Source: Alphaproteobacteria bacterium (GTDB taxonomy: Bacteria; Pseudomonadota; Alphaproteobacteria; Rhizobiales; GCA-2746425). From it: a stretch of 64,000 bases of DNA. The notes beneath the pieces are model-generated. The model was not told the origin of the DNA. It worked only from the letters and a program-made list of their open reading frames with translations, and searched no databases. Both the position numbers and the translations under genes were made by a program. Below are positions 7,481 through 16,470 of this stretch, piece by piece (the stretch's first letter is position 1; each line of letters starts with the position of its first letter). Location of the stretch: the NCBI GenBank assembly GCA_024743215.1, contig JANSWZ010000009.1, positions 1 through 64,000 of the forward strand. The letters run 5' to 3'.

Positions 7481-8518
7481 GTGGAACAAGCCGCAAAGAA
7501 ATCAGAGCCTGGAACGCCAGAGCATCAGGGCACTGACGCGATGAAAGGTGAGGCAATTCGGCAGAAGGTCAGCCTGGCCAGGTCACCGTTGAAATTGTCT
7601 TTCACCAGCCTGTGGGCGGTTCTGAAACGGTCCATCATCCGTGTTTTTGAAACCGATGTATCCTTGCGTTGCGCTGGTGTGGCCTTTTTCGGGTTTCTGT
7701 CCCTCTTTCCTGCTGTCGCAGTAGGGGTGGCCCTGTATGGCCTGTTTGCGGACATTCACACGCTGAATCAGCAAATGTATCTGGCGGATCAATTCTTACC
7801 ATCCAGCGTTACCGAACTGTTCACAGAACGGTTGCAGGCTATCATCACACAAAGTGATGAAACACTGACTCTGGGGCTTGTCATCAGTCTGGCGCTCGCT
7901 CTATGGAGCGGATCGCGTGGGATCAATGCGCTCGTTTATGCATTGACCAAAGCCTATCGCGAAGAAAATCAGCGGGCCTTCTTTCTGGCCGCAGCAATTT
8001 CCATCGGCCTGACCATTGCCGCATTTCTGATTGGTATGCTGGTGCTTGGAGCCGTAGCCGTTCTGCCGGCCATCACGACGTTCCTGCCAATGCCAATAGA
8101 AGCGGAAACATCGGCGCTCTGGCTTCGCTGGCCGATTGTGGCGCTCATCGTTTTGGTTGCGATTGCCTATCTCTACAAAACTGCCCCTCATCGCCGGGAT
8201 CCAAAGTTGCGCTGGGTTTTTCCAGGAGCCCTCGTCGCCACATTGCTCTGGCTCGGTGGCTCGATTGCTTTTTCTTTCTACATCGAAAATTTTGCAAATT
8301 ACGGCGCAACCTTCGGGTCCATTGCCACAGCTGCCATTCTCATGCTGTGGCTGTATTTTTCCGCCTTGGTCTTTGTCAGCGGCGCTATTGTGAATGCTGA
8401 GTTGGAATTGCAAACCTTTCCCGACACCACAATCGGCCCGGATTTGCCGAAAGGAGAGCGGAATGCTTACGTGGCCGATCACGTGATCCAGTCACCGCGG
8501 AAACCGAGTGATAATTGA
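7481..8518 (+). CDS. YihY/BrkB-family membrane protein
   Basis: A 345-residue inner-membrane protein of the YihY (virulence factor BrkB) family, long mis-annotated as RNase BN. Six hydrophobic helices are spread over residues 65-310. Family-like segments are CAGVAFFGFLSLFPAVAVG near residue 65, LWSGSRGINALVYALTKAYR near 140, RWVFPGALVATLLWL and SFYIENFANYGATFGSIA near the end. The GTG at 7481 is used with AGAAG upstream; an ATG at 7541 would drop a charged, probably disordered leader. The biochemical role of the family is unknown. It has no clear link to the sugar genes on either side. Confidence 0.85.
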   Translation: MEQAAKKSEPGTPEHQGTDAMKGEAIRQKVSLARSPLKLSFTSLWAVLKRSIIRVFETDVSLRCAGVAFFGFLSLFPAVAVGVALYGLFADIHTLNQQMYLADQFLPSSVTELFTERLQAIITQSDETLTLGLVISLALALWSGSRGINALVYALTKAYREENQRAFFLAAAISIGLTIAAFLIGMLVLGAVAVLPAITTFLPMPIEAETSALWLRWPIVALIVLVAIAYLYKTAPHRRDPKLRWVFPGALVATLLWLGGSIAFSFYIENFANYGATFGSIATAAILMLWLYFSALVFVSGAIVNAELELQTFPDTTIGPDLPKGERNAYVADHVIQSPRKPSDN

Positions 8519-8666
8519 CGTCTGACCGGATCATGACTAAGCACATTGATGGGTGGGCTCCCGATCGAGCGCCTTCGGGCCTGATGTCAGAAAATGTCAC
8601 GCGTATTTGAGCGAGGCACAGCTGACAATTCGGCAAGATCTGAAACGGCCAGCAGGGAACAACCCA

Positions 8667-9458
8667 ATGGTAAACCTCAAGATAGCAGTGCAGCTCGACT
8701 ACAAGCTGCCCAGACCAACCGATATTCTGGCCCAGATTCAAGTTCCGGACCTGGCTGATCAATCTGTCAAATCGCAGAGTTTTTCGGTGCTGGATGCAAC
8801 GCATTCCGCAGATGTTGCAGCCGAAAACGGGATGGGCGTTCGCACCTGGATTCGCGTGGAAGACAGGTTTCGGTGTGACTATGCCTGCACAGTGTCTCTT
8901 GATCGTCCGGCCCTTGATATATCGAGATTGCAATCTGTGCCGCCGCATTTACTGCCGGGGGATACAGTGCGCTATCTGATGCCATCGCGCTATTGTCCAT
9001 CGGACGAATTTCAAAGCGTGGTTACGGCAGAATTCGGCGACTTGCCCGGTGGGCAACGGGTTGCAACCATGAGGGATTGGATTTTCGACAAGTTCGAATA
9101 TGTTCCAGGCGTAAGCAGCGGCCAGACAACGGCGCTGGACTCGTTCGTGCAGCGGCAGGGCGTGTGCCGGGATTATGCCCATGTTCTCATCGCATTTTGC
9201 CGTGCGTCCGCCATTCCAGCGCGGTTCGTGAGTGCCTATGCACCGGATGTTACGCCACAGGACTTCCATGCTGTTGTCGAAGTCTTTCTGGAGGGCACCT
9301 GGCATTTGATGGATTCCACCAAAATGGCGCATGCCACTGACATTGCCCGCATCGGAGTGGGAATGGATGCTGCCGAAGTCGCTTTCCTGTCATCATTCGG
9401 GCCGATGACATTGGAGACGCAGACCGTATCAGTTGACAGATTTTCTCCACCTGATTGA
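8667..9458 (+). CDS. transglutaminase-like cysteine protease family protein
   Basis: A 263-residue protein with a beta-rich N-terminal domain and a transglutaminase-like core. The catalytic triad is visible: Cys in GVCRDYAHVLIAFCR (about residue 169), His in DFHAVVEVFLEG and Asp in WHLMDSTKMA. Bacterial members act as peptidases or peptide-modifying enzymes and are often paired with alpha-E/ATP-grasp genes; no such partner is present here. No signal peptide is seen, so it is probably cytoplasmic. The ATG at 8667 follows AGGGA and matches the usual N-terminus. Confidence 0.85.
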   Translation: MVNLKIAVQLDYKLPRPTDILAQIQVPDLADQSVKSQSFSVLDATHSADVAAENGMGVRTWIRVEDRFRCDYACTVSLDRPALDISRLQSVPPHLLPGDTVRYLMPSRYCPSDEFQSVVTAEFGDLPGGQRVATMRDWIFDKFEYVPGVSSGQTTALDSFVQRQGVCRDYAHVLIAFCRASAIPARFVSAYAPDVTPQDFHAVVEVFLEGTWHLMDSTKMAHATDIARIGVGMDAAEVAFLSSFGPMTLETQTVSVDRFSPPD

Positions 9459-9468
9459 TCCTGGCACA

Positions 9469-9494
9469 GGCACTGGAAATAAATTTCCAGTGCC
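9469..9494. terminator. perfect 11-bp stem-loop between transglutaminase and AKR genes
   Basis: GGCACTGGAAA (9469-9479), loop TAAA, TTTCCAGTGCC (9484-9494). The stem is perfect and starts 11 nt after the transglutaminase stop, 48 nt before the next start. It lacks a T-tract on the plus strand. It may end the upstream transcript, or be a protein-binding palindrome for the sugar cluster 2 promoter. Confidence 0.55.
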
Positions 9495-9541
9495 ACTAAG
9501 CTGCGCGCAAATCGAACATCAAAATGCCTGGGAGGCTTTAA

Positions 9542-10573
9542 ATGGGACTGAAATCACGCTTTTTGCAACGGGGTACGTCTCCAAAGCTGAACTTCACCGA
9601 ACTGGGATTTGGCGCTGGTGGGATTGGAAATCTATATCGTGCGGTGAGTGATGCTGACAGCGATGCAGCCCTGCAGGCGGCGTGGGACGGTGGTATCCGT
9701 TATTTTGACACCGCACCGCTTTATGGCTTTGGCCTTGCGGAAACGCGCCTCAATCGGTTTCTGCGGGACAAGGACCGGGACTCTTTCGTACTTTCCACGA
9801 AAATCGGACGTATTCTGAAACCCGCCACCGCCGAGACGCGCGATGCCATCGGCAAGTTTTTCGATGTGCCGAACCGCAAAGAACATTTTGACTACTCCTA
9901 TGATGGTGTGATGCGCTCGGTCGAGTTCTCGCTTGAACGTCTGGGCATGGATCGCATCGATATTCTTCTGGCCCATGATCTCGACATTTTCTCCCATGGC
10001 AGCCAGGAAGCGGTCGATCCGTTGATGGATGAGTTTCTCAATGGTGGCTACAAGGCTTTGCTGGAAATGCGCGAACAGGGCGTCATCGCCGGTTTTGGCG
10101 CTGGCGTGAATGAATGGCAGATTTGCCAGTATATGGCCGAACGCGGTGATTTTGACATGTTCCTGCTGGCCGGTCGCTACACTTTGCTGGAGCAGGAGGC
10201 CCTGAACAGCTTCCTGCCGCTGTGTGAGGAACGCAACATCGGGATCATTCTGGGCGGACCCTACAATTCCGGCATTCTGGCCATGGGTGCCGTACCCGGC
10301 GCCAAGTACAATTACGACGACGCCCCGGCAGACATCATGGACAAGGTATCCCGGATCGAAGCGGTCTGCCGAGCCCATGGCGTGGCCCTGGTCGATGCAG
10401 CATTTCAGTTTCCGCTGGGTCATCCCAATGTGATGTCTGTCATTCCCGGCGCTCAAAATGCGCGGGAAGTTGGCCTGAATCTGGCTGCCGCTGATGCTGT
10501 CATTCCAACCGCACTTTGGGCTGATCTGAAAAAGCAGGGCCTGATGCGGGAAGAAGCGCCAACACCGGGCTGA
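9542..10573 (+). CDS. aldo/keto reductase, probable aldose 1-dehydrogenase
   Basis: A 343-residue AKR-fold oxidoreductase close to the D-threo-aldose/L-fucose dehydrogenase and pyridoxal 4-dehydrogenase group, which oxidise an aldose at C1 to its lactone with NAD(P)+. The AKR tetrad is visible: Asp and Tyr in YFDTAPLYGFGLAE, Lys in LSTKIGR, His in ILLAHDLD. The ATG at 9542 has GGGAGG upstream. It is followed 23 nt later by the DUF4432 epimerase-like gene on the same strand and faces a lactonase-like gene, which fits aldose to lactone to aldonate. The sugar is unknown. Confidence 0.85.
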   Translation: MGLKSRFLQRGTSPKLNFTELGFGAGGIGNLYRAVSDADSDAALQAAWDGGIRYFDTAPLYGFGLAETRLNRFLRDKDRDSFVLSTKIGRILKPATAETRDAIGKFFDVPNRKEHFDYSYDGVMRSVEFSLERLGMDRIDILLAHDLDIFSHGSQEAVDPLMDEFLNGGYKALLEMREQGVIAGFGAGVNEWQICQYMAERGDFDMFLLAGRYTLLEQEALNSFLPLCEERNIGIILGGPYNSGILAMGAVPGAKYNYDDAPADIMDKVSRIEAVCRAHGVALVDAAFQFPLGHPNVMSVIPGAQNAREVGLNLAAADAVIPTALWADLKKQGLMREEAPTPG

Positions 10574-10596
10574 TAATATCCAAACCGGAGGTTTCA

Positions 10597-11676
10597 TTGA
10601 CCCTACATATTGATCTGGCTGACGCGCAATTTGGCGTGAATGAACACGTCATCATTCGTAATGAAAAGATTGCGGTCAGCACCTTTCGTTATGCCTCCGG
10701 TGTGGCGGCGTTGCGATTGAAAACAGCGCGCGCGAATATCGTGGTGCTGCCCTATAAGGGGCAACAAATCTGGAGTGCGGAGTTTGATGGTCGCGATCTG
10801 ACCATGGGCTCCATGTTTGAAGAGCCTGTGGATACGACAGACTATTTGCGTACCTATGGGGCTTTCTTCATGCATTGCGGCCTGGCCGGGGTCGGCGCAC
10901 CCGGCCCGCAGGACACGCATCCGTTGCACGGTGAACTGCCCAACGCGCCTTATCAGGCGGCTTGGCTGGAGGTGGATGAAGCGAAAAACCGCATCTCCAT
11001 CTGCGGCAGCTATCAGCACACAATTGCCTTTTCCTGCAATTACCTTGCGACATCAAAGGTCAGTCTGGACTTTGATGAGACCTGGTTGACGGTCGATCTG
11101 TCGGTGGAAAACAAACGCAATGTCCCTATGGATCTCATGTATCTCGGCCATGCCAATTTTCGGCCGGTTGATTTTGGCAAATTGATCTATGCGGCACAGT
11201 ATGACCCCGCCAGTGTGCGTGTCAGAACATCGATACCGGCCCATATTTCACCGGCGGAAGGCTATGTGGAATTCATTGAGGCGCTGGAGCGGGAACCGGT
11301 ATTGCACCATGTGCTGCGCCCTGATCTTGCCTTTGATCCAGAAGTGGTGTTCTCAATTGACATGATGGCCGGGCTTGATGGCTGGACCCATGCCATGCAG
11401 AAACTGCCCGATGGCGGGGCCGATTTCATTTCCTATCAGCCTGCCCAGGCACCGTTGACCGGCCGTTGGCTGTGCCGAACGCCTGACCAGCAGGGCCTCG
11501 GCATTGCCTTTCCGGCCACCAGTGGGGTGGAAGGTCATCAAAAGGAAAAGGCCAAAAACTGTTATGTGGAACTGGCCGCGCGCGATACCTGGAACATTAC
11601 AATGCGCATGGGCGCGCTGAATGTGGACGAAGCAGATGCCATGGAAGACAGCATAAACCACATTGCAGGGCGTTAG
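10597..11676 (+). CDS. DUF4432 family, aldose epimerase-like protein
   Basis: A 359-residue beta-sandwich protein related to galactose mutarotase (DUF4432). The HPLHGELPNAPYQAAWLEV segment near residue 108 corresponds to the mutarotase substrate loop with conserved histidines. It starts with TTG at 10597; GGAGG ends 5 nt upstream, which supports that unusual start. It is probably co-transcribed with the aldose dehydrogenase, for which it could supply the correct anomer. Family members are uncharacterised, so the mutarotase role is inferred from fold and context. Confidence 0.75.
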   Translation: MTLHIDLADAQFGVNEHVIIRNEKIAVSTFRYASGVAALRLKTARANIVVLPYKGQQIWSAEFDGRDLTMGSMFEEPVDTTDYLRTYGAFFMHCGLAGVGAPGPQDTHPLHGELPNAPYQAAWLEVDEAKNRISICGSYQHTIAFSCNYLATSKVSLDFDETWLTVDLSVENKRNVPMDLMYLGHANFRPVDFGKLIYAAQYDPASVRVRTSIPAHISPAEGYVEFIEALEREPVLHHVLRPDLAFDPEVVFSIDMMAGLDGWTHAMQKLPDGGADFISYQPAQAPLTGRWLCRTPDQQGLGIAFPATSGVEGHQKEKAKNCYVELAARDTWNITMRMGALNVDEADAMEDSINHIAGR

Positions 11677-11694
11677 AGCCTCTCGCGCCTATAC

Positions 11695-11721
11695 GAAACG
11701 CTCTCTCTACAGAAACGCTCT
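11695..11721. repeat. two copies of GAAACGCTCT
   Basis: GAAACGCTCT occurs at 11695-11704 and again at 11712-11721, in the short gap between two convergent genes. The second copy overlaps the lactonase stop codon. It may be a remnant of a dispersed intergenic repeat; I saw no other copy in this window. Confidence 0.35.
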
Positions 11722-12553
11722 ATAGATTGTAAAACTGGATGGCCGTTTTGCCCATGACCCAGTCACGGTCTTCGTCGCTCAATCCGCTCAGCATTTGCTG
11801 GGCTGCTTCAAACCACTGGGTATAGGAGCCAACCAGTTCCAGCACGGGCCAATCGCTGCCCCACATCAGGCGGCGAGGGCCAAACGTGCTGAGCAAATGA
11901 TCGCAGACCGGTTGCAAAGTGCTGGCTTGCCAGCCGGGGCCCTGCTCGGTTGCCATGCCGGACAGCTTGCAGAAAATCTGTTGCTTTTCAGCCAGGCGCG
12001 CCATACCGGACTCCCAGTCAGGTCCTGCCGCTTGCCCATTGGCGATAACAGGTTTGGCTGCATGGTCAATCACGACATTCAATTCGGGTATCAGATCAGT
12101 CAGCTGATCAAGAACGGCGAGATGCCGAGGCTGGATCAGGGCATCAAAACACAAATTCAATTCCGGTAACAAACGCAGATTGCTGACCACTTCCGGCTGT
12201 AAAACCCAGTCATTATCAGCGATGCCCTGCAAAACAGGTCGAATGCTCTTCACCTTGTCATGTCCAGCCAGTTCATGCAGCCGGGAAGCAGCATCCGCAG
12301 CGGTCAGATCAACCCATGCGACCACGCCGGCAACAAAGTCTGAATGATCGGCAATCGCCAGCATCGCGTCGTTTTCCAGCAGGCTTTCACCTGCCTGAAC
12401 CAATACAGTTTGGCTGACACCAAGATGCTTGAGATAGGGAGCCAGATGTTCCGGCTGATAGTCTCGGCGAATGCCGGCAATATCGTCTGAAATCCAATCA
12501 TAGATCCCCAGATCGATTTTCCAGAAATGATGATGTGCATCCACCCTGTTCAT
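11720..12553 (-). CDS. COG3618 amidohydrolase, probable sugar lactonase
   Basis: A 277-residue metal-dependent hydrolase of the amidohydrolase_2 group that includes L-fuconolactonase and L-rhamnonolactonase. It shows the N-terminal metal motif DAHHHFW, VIDHAAKP near residue 160, FCKLSG, and GSDWPV with the conserved late aspartate. It would open the lactone made by the neighbouring aldose dehydrogenase. Its start overlaps the SorC regulator stop by 4 nt, so regulator and lactonase form one minus-strand operon that converges on the dehydrogenase-epimerase pair. Confidence 0.85.
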   Translation of the reverse strand: MNRVDAHHHFWKIDLGIYDWISDDIAGIRRDYQPEHLAPYLKHLGVSQTVLVQAGESLLENDAMLAIADHSDFVAGVVAWVDLTAADAASRLHELAGHDKVKSIRPVLQGIADNDWVLQPEVVSNLRLLPELNLCFDALIQPRHLAVLDQLTDLIPELNVVIDHAAKPVIANGQAAGPDWESGMARLAEKQQIFCKLSGMATEQGPGWQASTLQPVCDHLLSTFGPRRLMWGSDWPVLELVGSYTQWFEAAQQMLSGLSDEDRDWVMGKTAIQFYNL

Positions 12554-13593
12554 AGGTCTGCTTTCGCTCCTGTTTGGCGTTGAAGAATAGCTTCTGCGGC
12601 ACTTTGATCAGTGACCAGCGTATGAATGCCAAGACGTTTGACCGCAGCAATAATGGCGCGATCTCGGTGATGACCGCCTGTGGCCAGAATTTTGTGCCGA
12701 CAATTTTCAAGTTCCCGCAAATCCACCGACATCACTCGATCGTCGATCGGGTGGATGATGTCCTGACCGGCAGCGTTGATGAAATTGCACAAGACATCGG
12801 CAACACATCCCGCTGCGATCAACTCATCCAGATCCCTTTGGCTCATCAATCTGCGTGCCAGCGACGTACCATCCGGTCCGATATCCCCAACACTGAGAAC
12901 CGCCATATCAAGATTTTTGGCCATGTCAAAAATGGTGCCAAGGCCACAATGATTGATGAGGTTGTTTTTGGTTTCCGCACAATCAACGATCAGTGGAGAG
13001 GGGAACATGTAGCAATCTGCGCCCATTGTGCTGCCGAGCCGCCAGCAATATTCGACCGGGTTGGGTGGGATCGGCTCTACCGAACCGCCCAGAAGCGACA
13101 TGATCTTCACACCCTGACGCATGGTGGAACGGAAGCTGACCAGAGACGCCGTGAGTGTTCGGCCCCAGCCCACCCCGATGGTCATATGATCGCTGACAGC
13201 GTTGGACAGATATTTTCCGAGTGCCAATCCAACAGAATCCGAGATTTCATCATGATTATCGCCAGCGGGAATAACGATGGCTTCTTCCAGGCCCAGTTGG
13301 GCCTCCAGTTGGATGCCTAACTGAACACATCGTTCTTCGGCTTCCTCGATCCAGAACTTGATTTCATGGCGCTGCCGCGCTTCTTCAAGGAGCCGGATAA
13401 CGGTCGTTCGGCTGACGCCCAATCGTTCAGCGATTTCTCGTTGGGTGCGTCCATGGGAGTAATACATCCATGTCGCCCGCAACCGCAGCGAGTCGGAATT
13501 GTCAAAGGACTTTCTCCTCAGCGGGGGCTTTTTATCCAACAATTTCCTCACCTGCTCATATGCGTCTTTGGCGCATGTGACGCCAAGCCGCAT
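12550..13593 (-). CDS. SorC-family transcriptional regulator (sugar cluster 2)
   Basis: A 347-residue regulator with a helix-turn-helix near residues 50-72 (TQREIAERLGVSRTTVIRLL) and a SorC-type sugar-phosphate-binding domain (GVGWGRTL, MSLLGGSVEP, AVLSVGDIG). GGGAGAAAAGA before the ATG supports the start. It is divergent from the importer and catabolic operon starting at 13,804 and overlaps the lactonase gene, so it probably controls both. It is only distantly similar to the SorC protein of cluster 1, and no copy of the cluster 1 palindrome was seen in its 210-nt promoter gap. Confidence 0.85.
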   Translation of the reverse strand: MRLGVTCAKDAYEQVRKLLDKKPPLRRKSFDNSDSLRLRATWMYYSHGRTQREIAERLGVSRTTVIRLLEEARQRHEIKFWIEEAEERCVQLGIQLEAQLGLEEAIVIPAGDNHDEISDSVGLALGKYLSNAVSDHMTIGVGWGRTLTASLVSFRSTMRQGVKIMSLLGGSVEPIPPNPVEYCWRLGSTMGADCYMFPSPLIVDCAETKNNLINHCGLGTIFDMAKNLDMAVLSVGDIGPDGTSLARRLMSQRDLDELIAAGCVADVLCNFINAAGQDIIHPIDDRVMSVDLRELENCRHKILATGGHHRDRAIIAAVKRLGIHTLVTDQSAAEAILQRQTGAKADL

Positions 13594-13803
13594 TCTTTTC
13601 TCCCGGCGCTTTGCTTGTTATTTCAGCTTTTCCGCACCCTCAATTGCCTGTCACTATCGCGGTCTCCAGCCGGTTTCGCAATGACATGTTGTAATTTTTT
13701 GACATTTGTTGAGTTGACTACGCAAAAGTATTGACGATGACGATTTGCTGTAGCAGGCTATAGGAGCAAGCAATAAAAATTGCTGTTCCAATGGGAGGAC
13801 ATA

Positions 13804-15285
13804 ATGAAATCTACTTTTAAATCGCTCCTCGCGGGCGTGGCCGCTGCTGCCGTTCTAGGCACTGCGACTCCGACTTTTGCTGGCGAGTTCGACGGCGTAA
13901 CCATCAACATCCTGACCCGCCCGGGTCCGGTGATTGCTGGTCGTCTTGTTGACCGTGGCAAAGAATTCACAGAAATGACCGGCGCTGAAATTCGTGTCAA
14001 CGAAGTGCCATTCGCTGAAATTTTCCAGAAGCTGCTGACCGACTGGGCCACCGGAACCAACTCTATTGATGTGGGTGTTTTCGCGTCAGGTTGGGCTGTT
14101 GAGCTTGTTGATGGCGGGCTGGTTGAAAATCTCGATCCGTATATCGCCAAAGATGACAAGATCGACATTGATGACATCGCGCCATATTTCCGCGAGTTCA
14201 ATCAGAAGATTGGTGGCAACACCTATCTCATCACCGTCGATGGTGATTTCCAGATGCTGTATTATCGCCGCGATATTCTGGAAAAAATCGGCATGGAGCC
14301 TCCCAAGGATTGGGACGACTACATGAAGGTTGCCGAAGCCATGAACGGCATGGACATGAATGGCGATGGCGAGGCGGATTACGGCTCCTGCATCTTCAAA
14401 AAGCGGAATGCGCAGTCCTATTTTGCCATTGGCTCGATTGCAGCCGGTTTCACGCAGACCAAGGGCACTGGTGAAGGCCTGTGGTTCGATCCGGAAACCA
14501 TGAAGCCGAAAATGAACAATGCTGGCTGGGCTGAAGCTTTCCGCATTTACAAGGAAACCGGCAAATACGGCCCAACCGATGAGTTGAACCAGGATATTGG
14601 TGATACACGTGCTTTGGTTCAGGCTGGCCGTTGTGGTCTCGTCATTGACTGGGGCGATATCGGACCGCTCTCCATTGATGAATCAGGTGCAGCAATCAGG
14701 GACAAAATGGGTGCGGTTATCATGCCAGGCTCCCGCAAGGTCCTGAACCCGGCAACGGGTGAATTGCAGCAGTGTGATTCAGAGCTTTGCCCACATGCAA
14801 CAGATGGTGTGAACCATGCGCCTTATGCTGCCTTTGGTGGCTGGGCTGGTGCGGTCAACGCAAAATCTGATCAGAAGGTCAAGGAAGCTTCCTATGCATT
14901 CCTGTCCTATATGAACCAGGCAGAGCAGTCCAATGTGGATGTGACGCTGGGCTGGACCGGATACAATCCGTATCGGAACTCTCAGTTGAACGACACAAGC
15001 AAGTGGATTGAAGCAGGCTTCTCACCGGAGTTCGCAGACAATTATCTTGGTGCGATCAAGGACAGCCTGAACCATCCTAACATGGCCTCCGATGTTCGTA
15101 TTCCAGGTGCCCAGCAATATACTGGCGTTGTTCTGGACCGTGAACTGGCCCGTTTCCTGGCTGGAGAAATCACAGCTGAGCAGGCTTTGACCAACATCGA
15201 AGCTGGTTGGGAAGAAATTACCGAAGATTTCGGTCGTGACACCCAGCAGCAGATGTACAAACTGTCTCTTGGCATCACCAACTAG
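13804..15285 (+). CDS. ABC transporter sugar-binding protein (family 1, large)
   Basis: A 493-residue periplasmic binding protein with a signal peptide ending at about TFA-GEF (residue 26). It belongs to the family 1 binding proteins that serve MalF/G-type permeases but is longer than the usual 410-440 residues. Two oddities are visible: DMNGDGEAD, a DxNxDGxxD loop as in calcium-binding sites, and a cysteine-containing insert CDSELC near residue 320. The ATG at 13804 has GGGAGGA just before it. It leads a nine-gene plus-strand operon and is divergent from the SorC gene. The ligand is unknown. Confidence 0.9.
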   Translation: MKSTFKSLLAGVAAAAVLGTATPTFAGEFDGVTINILTRPGPVIAGRLVDRGKEFTEMTGAEIRVNEVPFAEIFQKLLTDWATGTNSIDVGVFASGWAVELVDGGLVENLDPYIAKDDKIDIDDIAPYFREFNQKIGGNTYLITVDGDFQMLYYRRDILEKIGMEPPKDWDDYMKVAEAMNGMDMNGDGEADYGSCIFKKRNAQSYFAIGSIAAGFTQTKGTGEGLWFDPETMKPKMNNAGWAEAFRIYKETGKYGPTDELNQDIGDTRALVQAGRCGLVIDWGDIGPLSIDESGAAIRDKMGAVIMPGSRKVLNPATGELQQCDSELCPHATDGVNHAPYAAFGGWAGAVNAKSDQKVKEASYAFLSYMNQAEQSNVDVTLGWTGYNPYRNSQLNDTSKWIEAGFSPEFADNYLGAIKDSLNHPNMASDVRIPGAQQYTGVVLDRELARFLAGEITAEQALTNIEAGWEEITEDFGRDTQQQMYKLSLGITN

Positions 15286-15297
15286 GGTGCACAAAGC

Positions 15298-16470
15298 ATG
15301 ACCTCGACAACTGGTCGGGTAGTGAACAGTCAGCCGGGATATCTCCCGGCTGACAACTCGCAGCCCCCGTCACGCAGATTCCGCTTCAATGAATGGCTTG
15401 ATGGCCATGCAAGGCAGCTGTTCATCACCCCAGCTGTGGTGATGATCCTTATCTTCTCAATTTTTCCGCTGGTGGCCTCGCTCATTATCGCATTTTCGCG
15501 TGTGCGCTTGAAGGCCGGTGGCTATCAGGTCCGATTTGTCGGATTTCAGAATTTTTCCAAACAGATTTTTGGCTCTGAGCAATTTCATTTTCTGGGGACG
15601 TTCACCAGTCTGACATTTCTGGGATGGGCCGTTGCCCTGTCAGCCACTGGCGCAATTCTGTGGTGGATGTTTCGCTACATCACAACCGGCTTTTCCGTCG
15701 TCGGCTTCATCGGGCGCTTGATCACGGCTCTTGTCATCCTTGGTATTTCCTGGATGTTCGCCGCAACCTTCTTCAGCGGCAATCCGTTCGGCACACTTGG
15801 CGTAACACTTTTCTATGTGTTTATTGGCTGTGCCATTCAATTCATCATTGGCCTGGCTCTGGCATTTCTGTGCTCTCAGCCAATTCGTGGCCGCAATTTT
15901 TTCCGCGTCGTGTTTTTCATTCCCATGATGATCACCCCCATCGGCGTTGGTTATCTGTTCCGCATGATGGCCGACACCACCAAGGGCCCGTTTTCGCCGG
16001 CCTGGCAATGGTTCGGCCTCAATGATTTTGCCTGGGCCGCCAATCCCTGGACGGCGCGGTTGTTCATCATCATCGGCGACAGCTGGCAGTGGATCCCGTT
16101 TATCTTCATCATCCTGCTGGCGGCGTTTGAAAACATTCCGCGTGACTATGTGGAAGCCGGTCAGGTGGATGGCGCCAGCAATTGGCAGATTTTCCGCGAA
16201 ATCAGTTGGCCGCAAGTTATGCCGGTCGCTGTGACCGTCATGTTGATCCGCGTCATTGAAGGCTTCAAGATTGTGGATCTGCCAAACATCATGACCTCCG
16301 GTGGGCCGGGGATCGCGACCGAATCCATGTCGCTGCATTCCCTCTTTGCCTGGCGCTCGCTCGATCTGGGTCAGTCTGCCGCCATTGCCTATCTGTTGCT
16401 GTTTGTGACTGTGGTGATCTGCGTGTCGTTCTTCAATCTTATTGTTGTCAACCGAATGAGGCGGATATGA
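15298..16470 (+). CDS. ABC transporter permease, MalF/UgpA type
   Basis: A 390-residue inner-membrane permease. The ATPase-contact loop EAGQVDGASNWQIFREISWP (near residue 280) is clear. It is about 80-100 residues longer than standard UgpA-type permeases, with two extra hydrophobic helices at about residues 105-165 and a proline-rich N-terminal tail. It starts 12 nt after the binding-protein stop and overlaps the next permease by 4 nt. It pairs with that permease to form the channel. Confidence 0.9.
   Translation: MTSTTGRVVNSQPGYLPADNSQPPSRRFRFNEWLDGHARQLFITPAVVMILIFSIFPLVASLIIAFSRVRLKAGGYQVRFVGFQNFSKQIFGSEQFHFLGTFTSLTFLGWAVALSATGAILWWMFRYITTGFSVVGFIGRLITALVILGISWMFAATFFSGNPFGTLGVTLFYVFIGCAIQFIIGLALAFLCSQPIRGRNFFRVVFFIPMMITPIGVGYLFRMMADTTKGPFSPAWQWFGLNDFAWAANPWTARLFIIIGDSWQWIPFIFIILLAAFENIPRDYVEAGQVDGASNWQIFREISWPQVMPVAVTVMLIRVIEGFKIVDLPNIMTSGGPGIATESMSLHSLFAWRSLDLGQSAAIAYLLLFVTVVICVSFFNLIVVNRMRRI

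Noticed and set aside
9542-12553. Complete L-fucose oxidative pathway
   Set aside because: An aldose dehydrogenase and lactonase are present, but L-fuconate dehydratase and the later steps are missing from the window.
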